Shown piece after piece: positions 32,193-41,612 of a DNA stretch of 64,000 nt (position 1 is the stretch's first letter; the number at the start of each line of letters is the position of its first letter). The DNA is from CAZEAP01 sp964510315. Lineage in GTDB: Bacteria; Planctomycetota; Brocadiia; SM23-32. A model generated the notes under the pieces. The model made no database searches. It was not told where the DNA came from and was given only the letters and a program-made list of their open reading frames with translations. The stretch spans positions 62,001 through 126,000 of the forward strand of contig CAZEAP010000004.1 in NCBI GenBank assembly GCA_964510315.1, in the 5' to 3' direction. A program made the translations under genes and the position numbers.

Positions 32193-33581
32193 TCAATCGG
32201 CGGGAACTTCACCGCCGTATTTTTCGGAGAATTCCTCGGTGGACACTTCACGTACTGTAGCATTGTCGAGGAGGAAATCCAAGACCTTGCTCTCCCGCAT
32301 GTCGTGTCGCAACTGCCTGACGAACCCTTCTTCTTCCAGGTAGCTGCGGGCCTTCTCCGGCCGCCAGCCCTGGCGGGAGGCGAAGGCGCGGATCTGGCTG
32401 TCCACCTCGGATTCGGTGACCAGAATGCGCTCCTGCTCGGCGATCTCCCGCAGCAGGAGGGATATCTTCAGCTCCTCCTCGACGGCTTCTCGGGTGCGGT
32501 CGGCGTTTTCGGCGGCCTGACGTTCGGCCTCCTCCCGGGGGATACCCTGGCGAAGCATTCTGACGAGTTGGCGTGCCTGCTGGTCCCTGCTGGCTCTCTC
32601 TGCCAGGGCGGGGGGCACCTGCAGGTCCAGTCTCTCCAGAAGTGCGCGCTTCAGCATCTCCTCGGTTATCTCTTCGGTTCTTTCCTCCACCGCTTGCTGC
32701 AGTCTTTCTTTGACCATGGAGATGATTTCGTCGGCGCTGTCCATGCCGATCTTTTCGGCCAGCTCCTCGTCGACCTCCGGCACCTCGCGGCGCATCACGG
32801 ACTCGATGGTCAGGTGGAGGTCGGTGCTTCGGCCGGGCTCTATATCCAGGTCCGGCCACTCGCTCAGCCGGTCCTCCTCCGCCTTCCCGGTCAACTCGAT
32901 TTCGTCGCCGGCCTCCGCGCCGATGAGGGCCCCTTTGACGCCTTCCACGGCGAAGGGCCCCACCTGCTCCTGCCGCGGTCGGAAGCCCACCGAATCGCTC
33001 CAGTCGGCCTCCGGCACGCCGACGGTGGCCTCCACGTAATCGTCCCAGTCGATGCCCGCCCCGCTGGCCTCCTCCCAGGTGGCGAAGCGCCCGGCGAACT
33101 GTTCCAGTTGGGACTGCAGCATCTCTTCGGTGACCTCCAGGGCGGGCACTTCCACTTCGAGGTCCTTATACTGGTCCTCGTGGATTTCGACCTCCGGCAT
33201 CACCTCGCAGCGGAATTCGAACTCGGCCGGTTCGCCCGGCTGCCAGTCCACCTCCTCCAGGTCGGGGGCCTCCGTTTCGGAGACGACGTTGAGGTCGTTC
33301 CCTTCCACCGCCTCGGCGTAGCCCTCGCTCACCATCGTGGCGATCACGTCGCTGCGCACCCGTGCTCCGAGGCGCTTCTCCACCAGCCCGATCGGTGCCT
33401 TGCCCTGGCGGAAACCGGGCAGGGCGACCGTCTCCTGGACGGAGCTGAGTTCCTCCTGATAGCGTTCCTGAAGGTAATCGGCATCGGCCTCGATGCGTAT
33501 GGTGCACTCACAGGGGCTGGTCCTCTCGACACTGACCTCGGGCCCCTGTTCCTGCGCAGTATCTTCCGTTCCTTCTGACAT
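32193..33581 (-). CDS. tig: Trigger factor
   Basis: A 462-aa ribosome-bound chaperone and peptidyl-prolyl isomerase. The ribosome-binding signature GFRQGKAP is near residue 56. The middle region (VGPFAVEGVKGALIGAEAGD, about 205-225) is the FKBP-like domain but is divergent, with few canonical isomerase residues. The C-terminal helical part (DEELAEKIGM onwards) forms the substrate cradle. It is followed by clpP (47 bp) and clpX. The Shine-Dalgarno is weak. A decayed transposase and its terminator lie immediately upstream. Confidence 0.93.
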   Translation of the reverse strand: MSEGTEDTAQEQGPEVSVERTSPCECTIRIEADADYLQERYQEELSSVQETVALPGFRQGKAPIGLVEKRLGARVRSDVIATMVSEGYAEAVEGNDLNVVSETEAPDLEEVDWQPGEPAEFEFRCEVMPEVEIHEDQYKDLEVEVPALEVTEEMLQSQLEQFAGRFATWEEASGAGIDWDDYVEATVGVPEADWSDSVGFRPRQEQVGPFAVEGVKGALIGAEAGDEIELTGKAEEDRLSEWPDLDIEPGRSTDLHLTIESVMRREVPEVDEELAEKIGMDSADEIISMVKERLQQAVEERTEEITEEMLKRALLERLDLQVPPALAERASRDQQARQLVRMLRQGIPREEAERQAAENADRTREAVEEELKISLLLREIAEQERILVTESEVDSQIRAFASRQGWRPEKARSYLEEEGFVRQLRHDMRESKVLDFLLDNATVREVSTEEFSEKYGGEVPAD

Positions 33582-33621
33582 CTGGGCGGCCCGGCAAAGG
33601 ATGTGACGGGAGACGTATAGA

Positions 33622-33647
33622 CAAAAACGAGGGACTTTACGTCCCTC
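33622..33647 (-). terminator. Intrinsic terminator, minus strand
   Basis: On the minus strand GAGGGAC-GTAAA-GTCCCTC forms a perfect 7-bp stem and is followed by GTTTTTG. It lies directly downstream of the transposase remnant and upstream of tig, so it probably ended the transposase transcript. Confidence 0.6.
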
Positions 33648-33676
33648 TATGAATCAGGGTACCCGATGCCGGCCTT

Positions 33677-33960
33677 TCAAGTCAAGTACGTCCGTCGCCG
33701 GGTCCTGTCAAGAGTTCGGTCTAAAAAGGCGCGGGTGCTGCCGCCGGGGACCAGGCCGCAGCACCGGCGTTGTAGCTTTCGCCAGAGCAGGTAGACACAT
33801 CGGTCCAGGCTGCGGGCGCTGGGCTTGCCATATGGCAGCACCTCTGGCGGGGAAGATGCCCACCTGGCTTATCTTGCGGTTCAACTCCCGGATAAACCTC
33901 TCTATCGGATTTGTTGCCTTAACTCGTCGCCGGTCCTCGGCCCGCGCATTCAGGTAGGTG
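33677..33960 (-). pseudogene. Remnant of a Mutator/IS256-like transposase, C-terminal part
   Basis: Reading leftwards from about 33960 one frame gives TYLNARAEDRRRVKATNPIE followed by RFIRELNRKISQVGIFP; after a frame change near 33845 another frame gives GKPSARSLDRCVYLLWRKLQ. The TNPIERFIRE...VGIFP arrangement is the C-terminal signature of Mutator/IS256-type transposases (R/K-x-TN-x-xER-x-x-RE). Stop codons lie just before the first block, the frame is broken inside, and the N-terminal catalytic region is absent. The element is dead. Inverted repeat ends were not found. Confidence 0.6.
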
Positions 33961-34135
33961 AGGCTGTCCTAAATACGGATTCACGAAGCTGCAACATCCC
34001 GTCCGGGGGCGGCAAAACGTTCGACTTGCCTCCGAGTGCGGTGGCAGGCCACCGCTCTGCCGTTGGCGGGGCTCCCGGGGTGTACGCCCTCCTCCGCCCC
34101 TGTCAACATCCGGGCGCGCGCGGCGGCTCGGATGC

Positions 34136-34164
34136 TTGATAGGGGGCTCCATAGTGGGTAGACT
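34136..34164 (+). promoter_or_regulatory. Sigma70-type promoter for the URO-D family gene
   Basis: TTGATA (34136-34141) and TAGACT (34159-34164) with a 17-base spacer, about 60 bases before the start codon at 34223. Confidence 0.5.
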
Positions 34165-34222
34165 CCGGGAAGAGCAAAGGAGCGGGCCGGGACACTACTG
34201 CGGGGATGCGACCGGAGAACGC

Positions 34223-35299
34223 ATGACCGACGAACTGAGCCACAGGGAGCGGGTGAGGCTCGCGCTGGAGCACCGGGAGACGGACCGCGTGCCGATCGCC
34301 ATGGTCTGCTCCGGCATCAACGCGCCGGCGCGGGCGGAGCTGGAAGGCTACCTCGACCGCGAGCGGGGCATTACGGTCGAGCAGTACCTGGCGCCGTTGA
34401 TCGACATAAAGGGGGTGGGACCGGCCTATGTCGGGCCGGCGCTGCCGGAGCGGACCGATGTCTGGGGCGTCCGCCGCCAGCCGGTCAGCTACGGGTCGGG
34501 GCACTACGAGGAGATCGAGCACTATCCCCTGGCCGACGCCGAGACGGTCGACGATATCATCGCCCACACGTGGCCGGAGCCCGACTGGTACGACTACTGC
34601 GTGATGCCGGAGCGGATTGCGGCGGTCCAGGAGTCAGGTCCGTTCTGCCTTATGGCGCAGAACGGCAACATCTTCGAGACCTCGTGGTATATGCGCGGTT
34701 TCGAGCGGATATTCATGGACCTGGCGCTCCGGCCGGGGCTCGCCCACGCCATCTTCGAGCGGGTCTGCGACTTTTACTGCGAGCATTTCCGGCGGCTTCT
34801 GGAGGCGGCCGAGGGCGAGATCGACCTGGTCTTCACGGCCGACGACATCGGCGGGCAGAACGGACTGCTGATGTCGTTGGACATGTGGGAGGAGAACCTC
34901 AAGCCCTACCACGCCCGGCTGAACCGCGTGATCCACGGTTTCGGCGCGAAGGTCATCTACCACTCCGACGGATGCGTTACCGACGCGGTGCCCGGGCTGA
35001 TCGAGATGGGCATCGACGTGCTCCAGGCCCTGCAGTTCGACGTGAAGGGCATGGAGCCGACCGACCTGAAGGAGCGGTTCGGGGACCGGTTGTGCTTCGA
35101 AGGGGGCGTCAGCGTGCAGCACACCCTGCCGTTCGGCACGCCGGAGGAGGTGAAGCAGGAGGTGCGGGAGAGGATCGAGGTGCTTGGCGCCGGCGGGGGT
35201 TACATCTGCGGCCCCTCCCACGCCATCCAGGCCGGCACTCCGCCGGCGAACATCGTCGCACTGTTCGACACGGCGGCCCGTCACCGGCCCGGGAACTGA
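34223..35299 (+). CDS. Uroporphyrinogen decarboxylase family protein
   Basis: A 358-aa TIM-barrel protein of the URO-D superfamily, more similar in style to the MtaA/methyltransferase-like branch than to true HemE. It begins MTDELSHRERVRLALEHRET with DRVPIAMV, contains FTADDIGGQNGLLMSLDMWE and YHSDGCVTDAVPGLIEMGID, and ends with GGGYICGPSHAIQAGTPPAN. HemE's N-terminal catalytic-Asp motif is not evident. Planctomycetes carry many paralogues, often near sugar-catabolism genes; the substrate is unknown. The ATG at 34223 has GGAG 6 bases upstream. It converges with the SAM hydrolase gene (11 bp between stops). Confidence 0.85.
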   Translation: MTDELSHRERVRLALEHRETDRVPIAMVCSGINAPARAELEGYLDRERGITVEQYLAPLIDIKGVGPAYVGPALPERTDVWGVRRQPVSYGSGHYEEIEHYPLADAETVDDIIAHTWPEPDWYDYCVMPERIAAVQESGPFCLMAQNGNIFETSWYMRGFERIFMDLALRPGLAHAIFERVCDFYCEHFRRLLEAAEGEIDLVFTADDIGGQNGLLMSLDMWEENLKPYHARLNRVIHGFGAKVIYHSDGCVTDAVPGLIEMGIDVLQALQFDVKGMEPTDLKERFGDRLCFEGGVSVQHTLPFGTPEEVKQEVRERIEVLGAGGGYICGPSHAIQAGTPPANIVALFDTAARHRPGN

Positions 35300-35310
35300 G
35301 GGACCCGCCC

Positions 35311-36153
35311 TCAGCGGGCCTCCTGCTGTTCGGCGGCGGCGGAGAGGGTAATGGAATCCCCCTTCTCGCAGCCGAGCCGCTCCGCGGCCGATCCCTTGTT
35401 GACGGCCACCTCCAGATAGCCGCTGCTGCCGATCAGGGCCACCAGCTCGCCCTCCGGACGGTCGGCGTACGCCCTGGCCAGCCCCTCCATCCGCTGGCGC
35501 TTCACCCGCACCTCGACCTTGTCGGGCGGCACGCCGAGGCTTCTGCGCATGGTGCCTTCACGCATGTTGGTGATGAGGTTGCCGAACTGGTCGATGTAGA
35601 TGATCTCGCCCCGCAGGCTGCCGTCGGCCGTCCGGACCGGGTTGGGCAGTTGGAGGCGGTGCATGTGGCTGGCCGTCGGCCCCAGCTTCGAGGGCTCCAG
35701 GCCCTTCGCCAGATGAGCGGCCACCGGCGCGAAGACGTCCCGCCCGTGGAACGTGGTGCTGGTCTCCTCCAGGAAGTAATCCCGGGCCGTCACCCTGCGG
35801 ACCTCCTCCCGCCCGCCCTCGTCGGCGATCACGCTCAACAGGCCGTTGTCCGGGGCCAGGAAAACCTGGTCGTTCGTCCGCATGTAGAGCACGGCGCGCT
35901 CGGTTCCCACCCCGGGGTCGACCACGCAGGTGAAGATGGTCTCGGGCGGGAAAAACCGGTAGGAGGCGGCCAGCACGAAGGCCGCTTCGGCGATGTCCTG
36001 GGGGACGATGTTGTGGGAGAGGTCAATGATGTCGGCGTCGTCGCAGATGCCCCGAATGACGCCTTTCATCACGCCGACGTAGCTGTCCTTGAAACCGAAG
36101 TCCGTCAGCAGCGCGATTGGTGGAGCGGTCTTGTGGAAGGTGAACCGAGCCAT
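35311..36153 (-). CDS. SAM hydrolase / SAM hydroxide adenosyltransferase (chlorinase-fluorinase family)
   Basis: A 280-aa member of the DUF62 family that splits S-adenosylmethionine into adenosine and methionine with water. It has LLTDFGFKDSYVGVMKGVI, IDLSHNI, VDPGVGTERAVLYM, APDNGLLS, FHGRDVFAPVAAHLA, and YIDQFGNLITNM. The ordinary bacterial enzymes use hydroxide (Asp-Arg-His side-chain triad), not halide; here D in DLSH, R in GTERAV and H in FHGRD fit. Weak ribosome binding site. Monocistronic, convergent with the URO-D gene. Physiological role is uncertain in all bacteria. Confidence 0.9.
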   Translation of the reverse strand: MARFTFHKTAPPIALLTDFGFKDSYVGVMKGVIRGICDDADIIDLSHNIVPQDIAEAAFVLAASYRFFPPETIFTCVVDPGVGTERAVLYMRTNDQVFLAPDNGLLSVIADEGGREEVRRVTARDYFLEETSTTFHGRDVFAPVAAHLAKGLEPSKLGPTASHMHRLQLPNPVRTADGSLRGEIIYIDQFGNLITNMREGTMRRSLGVPPDKVEVRVKRQRMEGLARAYADRPEGELVALIGSSGYLEVAVNKGSAAERLGCEKGDSITLSAAAEQQEAR

Positions 36154-36761
36154 AGAGCGCTCTCAAAGCCTCTCGAAGTGACCTGAACCCGCACCCCCCT
36201 GGTCTTCCGAAGGATAATTCTAATCGCGGGGGACGTCCTTTTCAAGGCGGGGGCGTCGGCGGCCCACCTCCATCCACAGCCCGCCGGCGACGGGGGCAAG
36301 CCCCGGGCGCCCTTGCCCGCCTCCGGCGTACCCCCGGCTATATCCTTATCCTTATGCCCGTTCGGGGCGCCGCCGTCACAACGCCAAAGGCATATTCGGC
36401 GGGGATGGACGCTAACGGCATGGGGCCATCCCGGTCCGGCTCTGACGGGTCCCTTTGCGGCCGGCCGGAGAGAAGCTCCCCAAAACCGGGGATGACTCAA
36501 GGAGGCCCGTCACCGCTGCAAGCAAGGGCTCCCGTGCTGAACCCCCGTTGAGGCCATGGGGCTCAAAACGGACGAACCTCCGCAGACTTGAAGACACGGG
36601 AGGGACACCGATGGACACTGGTCTACACGGAGAGACGATCAACGGACCTGTGTGAATCTTCTTTCCTTCGGACCCAAACCGCCCGCCCCGCGGCGGGCAA
36701 GCCTGGTGGTCTTTACCCGATGCGCCTGCCCGTTCCCTTCATCTCCGCGCTCAGAGCTGCG
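36154..36761. other. Non-coding stretch with a dispersed repeat
   Basis: About 600 bases without a credible gene. The only item I recognise is a 33-base dispersed repeat (36408-36440), similar to copies near 12.9, 52.4 and 54.0 kb. A short inverted repeat CCCC-AAAACC-GGGG lies near 36480-36493. Confidence 0.5.
36408..36440. repeat. Dispersed repeat with GGCCATCC core
   Basis: GACGCTAACGGCATGGGGCC followed by ATCCCGGTCCGGC. It is a diverged copy of the element at 52382-52415 and 53965-53998 and lies in opposite orientation to 12896-12928. Confidence 0.4.
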
Positions 36762-37526
36762 TTACAGGCCCATGTCCCGCAGCGCCTGCAGGCTGCGCCC
36801 GGGCACCTCGAAGCCCAGACCGTCGCTGCCCCCTTCCTCCACGACGAACCACCTGGTGTTCTGGTTCCGCTCGATGACTTCGAAGACGGTTTCCCAGTCC
36901 ACATCGCCGTCGCCGAGGACGCCGCCCTCGGGCTTGTTGTGGTCCTTCAGGTGGATGGAGCGGGCACGGTTCGGAAACCGCTTGAGCATCGCGATGGGAT
37001 CGCCGCCGCCACCCATGCAGTTGCCGATGTCCAGCTGCATGATGACCTCCTCGCTGGTCTGGTCGAACAGCCGGACCCATGCCACTTCGCCCTCGACCTC
37101 CTCGAAGTCGAACCCGTGGGCGTGGTAGCCCACGAACATGCCCTCCTCGGCGACCTTCTCGGCGGCGTCGTTGAGGATGTCGGCCAGCTCGCGGATGGTC
37201 TCCACCGAGGACATGCGCCGGGGATCGGCGGCGATAACCAGGCAACGGTTGCCCAGGATGCGGTTGAACTCCACCGTCGTCTCCAGGTTGTCCTTCAGCG
37301 CGACGGTTGCCAGGTGGATGCCGCAGCAGACCAGGTTGGTGTCGTCGTACATCGCGCGGATATCTTCGGCGGAGTGGCCCATCCACTCCAGCGCCTCGCC
37401 GGTGTAGCCCCACGGCTCGGCGCCCACGTAGCCTGTGTCGGCAACCTTCCGGAGCGTGGCCGGCAGGTCCTGCTTCACCTCGCCGCGCACGGCGAACAAC
37501 TGCAGTGCAATCGGTATGTCGTCCAT
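36762..37526 (-). CDS. Sugar phosphate isomerase/epimerase family protein
   Basis: A 254-aa xylose-isomerase-like TIM barrel. It starts MDDIPIALQLFAVRGEVKQD, the usual family opening (IxLQLYSVR), with GYVGAEPWGY, FVGYHAHGFDFEE, a metal-ligand region MQLDIGNCMGGG, RSIHLKDHN, and VVEEGG near the end. A promoter TTGACG-16-TAAAAT precedes it. It is divergent from the sulfatase, and the two probably share regulation in a sugar-catabolic region. The substrate is unknown. Confidence 0.88.
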   Translation of the reverse strand: MDDIPIALQLFAVRGEVKQDLPATLRKVADTGYVGAEPWGYTGEALEWMGHSAEDIRAMYDDTNLVCCGIHLATVALKDNLETTVEFNRILGNRCLVIAADPRRMSSVETIRELADILNDAAEKVAEEGMFVGYHAHGFDFEEVEGEVAWVRLFDQTSEEVIMQLDIGNCMGGGGDPIAMLKRFPNRARSIHLKDHNKPEGGVLGDGDVDWETVFEVIERNQNTRWFVVEEGGSDGLGFEVPGRSLQALRDMGL

Positions 37527-37589
37527 CCTCGGTCCTTCCCCTCAGCCCGTAGAGCAAATGCCCCGCCGCCCCGCGCGACGGTTCGTGGG

Positions 37590-37617
37590 ATTTTAAGCAC
37601 TGGGCGCATCCCGTCAA
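37590..37617 (-). promoter_or_regulatory. Sigma70-type promoter for the isomerase gene
   Basis: On the minus strand TTGACG (37617-37612) and TAAAAT (37595-37590) are separated by 16 bases, 64 bases upstream of the ATG at 37526. Confidence 0.55.
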
Positions 37618-37735
37618 GGGAGGAGGGGCAACTCGCTGCCTACTTCCGGCATTCCGCCGGTAACCTTGTCTTTTGCGCGCGGGGTACGTAACCTGAGCCT
37701 TCCTCTCCCGCGACCAGATTTGAAGGGATGTCGCC

Positions 37736-39259
37736 GTGAAAGCCAGGAACGTACTGCTCATCCACACCGACCAGCAGCGTTGGGACAGCCTCGGGTGCAT
37801 GGGCAATCCCTGCGTGCGCACGCCCAACATCGACCGGCTCGCCTCCGAAAGCAGCGTCTTTACCCGGCACGTGGTCTCCAACGCCGTCTGCATGCCTTCG
37901 CGGGCCACGCTGATGACGGGCCTGTATCCTCCGGCCCACAACGCGTGGAACAACGGCGTGCCGCTGAACCGGCGGGTGTATGCCGACACGTCCGAGCCGC
38001 CCGGCAGCCACGTGCCGCCCCCGCTTACTCCGGAGCCGCCGACCATGGCGGACGTCTTCGCGGCGGCCGGCTACGATACGGTGTCCTTCGGCAAGCTCCA
38101 CCTCACGCCGTTCCTTGCGCCCGCCTCCCGGGCCTACCCGGAGTCCAGCGCCTGCTGGGCGGAAGGGTCGCTCGACGACTGGCACGGGCCCTACTACGGG
38201 TTCCGCTACGTCGATCTACTCCCGGGCCACGGGGAGGGCCTGTGCCGGCTCGGGCACTACGGGGTCTGGCTGGAACGGGAGCATCCGGAAGTGCGGGAGC
38301 GCGTGCTGGCGCACCGAAGCGAGCGTCCCCGGCCGGTCCCGCCGGTGGGCGACCTCTACGAATCGCTGCTTCCTTCGGAGCTTCACCACTCGGCGTGGCT
38401 TGGGGAGCGGTTCTGCCGATACCTCGAGCGGGAACGTCCGACCGACAGGCCCTTCTTTGCGTTCGTCGGCTTCCCCGATCCGCATCATCCTTTCACGCCG
38501 AGCGCCGACGTGCTGGAGCAGTTCCGCGACTGTCCCGTGCACGAACCCACCGATCTGGAGGGCCGGTGCCTGCGGGGCTCGCCGGCCGAGGCGAAGCTGC
38601 GCGGCGAGGGCATCTCCACACCAATGGAACAGGTGCCGGAGGAGCAGCGAAACACGATCATCCGGCATACCTACGCCATGGTCTACCAGATCGACATGGC
38701 CGTCGGGCGGATGCTCGACGCTCTCCAACGGGCGGGGCTGCGCGAGAAAACCATCGTGATCTTCACCAGCGATCACGGGGAGTTCCTCTGCGACCACGGC
38801 TTGTTGCGCAAGGCGTTGTTCGCCTTCGACACACTCCTCCGGGTGCCCTTCGTCATACGGGCACCGGGAGCCGGGCTGCCGGCGCGGGTGGACGCGCCGA
38901 TGAGCAACGCCGACGTGCTGCCCACGCTGGCCGCCCTGACGGGCATCCAGCCGCCGGCCTACCAGCAGGGCCGCGATATTCGCCGCATCTTGCGGGAAGG
39001 CGAATCGCACCACGCCCTCAGCTTCATCGCCGACGGGGATCCGGCGCACCTCAACTACACCGTGTACGACGACCGGTATCGCCTCACCTGCTATCCCAAC
39101 GCGGACTGGGTGGAGATGTTCGATCACCGGGAAGACCCCGCGGAGACGGCGAACGTCGCCGGGGAACGAGCCGCGGACCGGCGTCGGCTCCTCGGTGTAC
39201 TCAGGGAAACCATGCCCGCGTGCTGGAATCCCATCCTCGCCCGGTGCGCCGCGTGGTGA
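37736..39259 (+). CDS. Sulfatase (formylglycine-dependent)
   Basis: A 507-aa arylsulfatase-family hydrolase. The N-terminal metal site is VLLIHTDQQRWDSLG, and the formylglycine signature C-x-P-S-R is at residues 52-56 (VCMPSRATLMTGLYP). Later metal ligands are in FTSDHGEFLCDHGL. It needs an anaerobic or aerobic formylglycine-generating enzyme that is not in the window. No signal peptide is visible, so it is predicted cytosolic unless the true start is elsewhere. GTG start with a GAAGGGA ribosome binding site. Likely substrate: sulfated sugars or glycans, inferred from its catabolic neighbours. Confidence 0.92.
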   Translation: MKARNVLLIHTDQQRWDSLGCMGNPCVRTPNIDRLASESSVFTRHVVSNAVCMPSRATLMTGLYPPAHNAWNNGVPLNRRVYADTSEPPGSHVPPPLTPEPPTMADVFAAAGYDTVSFGKLHLTPFLAPASRAYPESSACWAEGSLDDWHGPYYGFRYVDLLPGHGEGLCRLGHYGVWLEREHPEVRERVLAHRSERPRPVPPVGDLYESLLPSELHHSAWLGERFCRYLERERPTDRPFFAFVGFPDPHHPFTPSADVLEQFRDCPVHEPTDLEGRCLRGSPAEAKLRGEGISTPMEQVPEEQRNTIIRHTYAMVYQIDMAVGRMLDALQRAGLREKTIVIFTSDHGEFLCDHGLLRKALFAFDTLLRVPFVIRAPGAGLPARVDAPMSNADVLPTLAALTGIQPPAYQQGRDIRRILREGESHHALSFIADGDPAHLNYTVYDDRYRLTCYPNADWVEMFDHREDPAETANVAGERAADRRRLLGVLRETMPACWNPILARCAAW

Positions 39260-39381
39260 ACCGTGTCGGACGCTGCTACAATGAAGTACACGGCCCGAGG
39301 CTTTGTAATTGGAGACCATAGCGGCCTGTTGAGAAGCCGGACCCGATCCCCGTTCCTGAGCAGGCTCCTGGAGGAGTGCGT

Positions 39382-41547
39382 ATGTCGCGTCCGGCGTCCC
39401 TGGCGGTACCCGGTCTTGCGGATGTTCTGGAGCTGCGTCTGCCGGCCGAGCTGAAGTCCCTCCGCGACACGGCCCGCAGACGCCAGCAGCAAGAGCACGG
39501 CCGGTGCGTCGAGCTGACACTCATCGACGCCCGTAGCTGGGCGGAACACACCGACGACGAGCCGTGGCTGATGTGGCGCGCCCGAAGGACCGCCGCGCGC
39601 CTGGAGGGAATGCCCATTCACCTGGAGCCGGGCGAGACGATCGTGGGCAGGCCCCTGCTGCGAACCCCCGCCGCGGCGGAGGAAGGTCCGCTGGATGAGG
39701 CCCGAAAGGCACTCGAATCCATGCCGCCGTTCCCCGGCGGCGATCCAGGTCATTTCCACCCCGACTACGAGAAGCTGTTCCATCTCGGTATCGGCGGCAT
39801 ACTCGACGAAATCCAGGAACGCGCCGCCGCCGAAGGGGAACAGCGGGTTTTCTACGATGCCTGTCGCGTCGCGATGAACGGCATGGCGACCTACGTCCTC
39901 CGTGTCGGAGAGGCATGCTCCGGCATGGCCGAGTCGGACCGCGAGCACGAAGCGACGTGGCGAGACCTCGCCGAGATGTGCCGCCGCCTGGCCTCCGAGC
40001 CGCCCGCCACGTTCCACGAGGGCCTTCAGCTCATGTTCCTGGCTCAGATAGCTCTGTGGTTCGGGGACGGGCACGCACTGACCAGTCCGGGACGCGTGGA
40101 CCGGACGCTGCGGGGTTTCTACGAGGCCGATTTGGCCGCCGGCAGACTGACGCATCGCGAGGCGCTGGAGCTGCTGTGCTGTCACTTCATCCAGATGAAC
40201 CGCATTCTCTGGCCCGGCTCCGCCATAGCGGTGCTGCTCGGAGGGCGGGACGCCGCCGGGCGGGACGTAACCAACGAGCTGACCTACCTGTGCCTGGCCG
40301 CTCGCGCCGCTACCGGGCTCGTCTATCCGACGGTCGCAGTTGCCTGGCACGAGGGCACGCCGGATGAGCTGATGGACTTCGCGGTCCGGATGCTCGGAAC
40401 CGGAATCGGCGATCCGGCCCTCTTCAACGACGAAGTCATCGCGGAGGGCCTGCGCGACCACGGCGTCGCGGAGGGTGACCGCCACAACTACGTCAACTCC
40501 ACCTGCGTCGAGATCAAGATCGCCGGCGCCTCCAACATCTGGGTGACCCAGCCTTACTTCAACTGCCCCGCGGCGCTGCTGGCGGTCATCGAGCGGGCTG
40601 CCGAGGAGCCGGAGAAGGGGCCGGCGACGTTCGATGAGCTTTCGGCGCAGGTCAAGGACGAACTGGCGAGGAGAATCGCCGAGGCGGCCGAACGCCTGGA
40701 CGACCTCTGGCGCCGCAGGGCCAGGCACGGCTGCTTCCCGCTGGCAAGTTGCCTCATACGAGACTGCCTGCGGGAGGTCAGGGACTACGACCGGGGCGGG
40801 GCGCGCTACAACTGGGTCGAGAACTCGTTCGTCGGGCTCGCCAACCTTGCGGACGGTCTGCTGGCGGTCAAAAGGCTTGTCTACGAGGACGGGGAACTGA
40901 CCCCGGCGCGCCTTCACGAGATACTTGAGGCGGACTTCGAGGGCCACGAAGCCCTGCGACAGAGGATCCTTCACGAACTTCCCAAATACGGCAATGACGT
41001 TGACGAGGTCGACCGGCTGGCCGTCGAGTTCGCCGAGTTCCTTATCGAGCGCACCGAGAGACACACGGTCGGCCCGCATCGCTACGTGCCGGGATTCTTC
41101 TGCTGGGTTCAGCACGAACGGCTCGGCTCGGGGACCGGCGCCACCCCGGACGGGCGCAGAGCGGGGCTGCCGCTGGCCAACGGGGCCGGGGCGGCCCAGG
41201 GCAGGGAGATGAACGGGCCCACGGCGGCGGTCCTCTCAGCGACGAAGTGGAGCCACCAAGCCGTCCTCGGCGGGCTGGTGCACAACGCCCGGTTCGCACA
41301 GTCGATGTTCCGCACCGAGTCGGACAGACGGGCGGTGCGCGACGTGCTGGAGACCTACCTGCGTCGGGGAGGCTTCCAGGTGCAGGTGAACGTCGTCGGA
41401 ACCGAGGACCTTCGTGATGCCCAGCAGCATCCGGAGCGCCACCCCCACCTGCTGGTCCGGGTTGCGGGCTACTCCGACTACTTCACGCATCTGAATCGCA
41501 ACATGCAGGACGAGATCATCCGCCGCACCGAGTTCGAAGCAATCTGA
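39382..41547 (+). CDS. Glycyl radical enzyme (pyruvate formate-lyase-like), unknown substrate
   Basis: A 721-aa member of the glycyl radical family. The catalytic Cys is residue 375 in NSTCVEIKI, and the C-terminal radical loop is VRVAGYSDYFTHLN with Gly 696, followed by MQDEIIRRTEFEA, the family ending. The remaining core (LTYLCLAARAATGLVYPTVA, NWVENSFVGLANLADGLLAV) matches the PFL-like barrel. Family members cleave or dehydrate diols, choline, isethionate, sulfonates or sugars; this one is not assignable. The radical SAM activase is not in the window. GAGGAG precedes ATG 39382. It is oxygen-sensitive by family, which suggests anaerobic use. Confidence 0.9.
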   Translation: MSRPASLAVPGLADVLELRLPAELKSLRDTARRRQQQEHGRCVELTLIDARSWAEHTDDEPWLMWRARRTAARLEGMPIHLEPGETIVGRPLLRTPAAAEEGPLDEARKALESMPPFPGGDPGHFHPDYEKLFHLGIGGILDEIQERAAAEGEQRVFYDACRVAMNGMATYVLRVGEACSGMAESDREHEATWRDLAEMCRRLASEPPATFHEGLQLMFLAQIALWFGDGHALTSPGRVDRTLRGFYEADLAAGRLTHREALELLCCHFIQMNRILWPGSAIAVLLGGRDAAGRDVTNELTYLCLAARAATGLVYPTVAVAWHEGTPDELMDFAVRMLGTGIGDPALFNDEVIAEGLRDHGVAEGDRHNYVNSTCVEIKIAGASNIWVTQPYFNCPAALLAVIERAAEEPEKGPATFDELSAQVKDELARRIAEAAERLDDLWRRRARHGCFPLASCLIRDCLREVRDYDRGGARYNWVENSFVGLANLADGLLAVKRLVYEDGELTPARLHEILEADFEGHEALRQRILHELPKYGNDVDEVDRLAVEFAEFLIERTERHTVGPHRYVPGFFCWVQHERLGSGTGATPDGRRAGLPLANGAGAAQGREMNGPTAAVLSATKWSHQAVLGGLVHNARFAQSMFRTESDRRAVRDVLETYLRRGGFQVQVNVVGTEDLRDAQQHPERHPHLLVRVAGYSDYFTHLNRNMQDEIIRRTEFEAI

Positions 41548-41612
41548 AGGGGCCGCGCGGTGCGGCGCGCCTGCCCCGGCGGCTCCATCGAGAAGCAGAG
41601 GGCTGTCAGGCA

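Larger units (their letters stand above)
33582..34222. other. Gap between tig and the URO-D gene
   Basis: It holds a minus-strand hairpin terminator (33622-33647), a decayed transposase (33677-33960), and a promoter for the URO-D gene (34136-34164). The stretch 33961-34130 shows nothing that I can identify. Confidence 0.6.

Noticed and set aside
39124..41115. Long minus-strand open frame (663 codons)
   Set aside because: It is antisense to the sulfatase end and the glycyl radical enzyme gene, which carry clear motifs.
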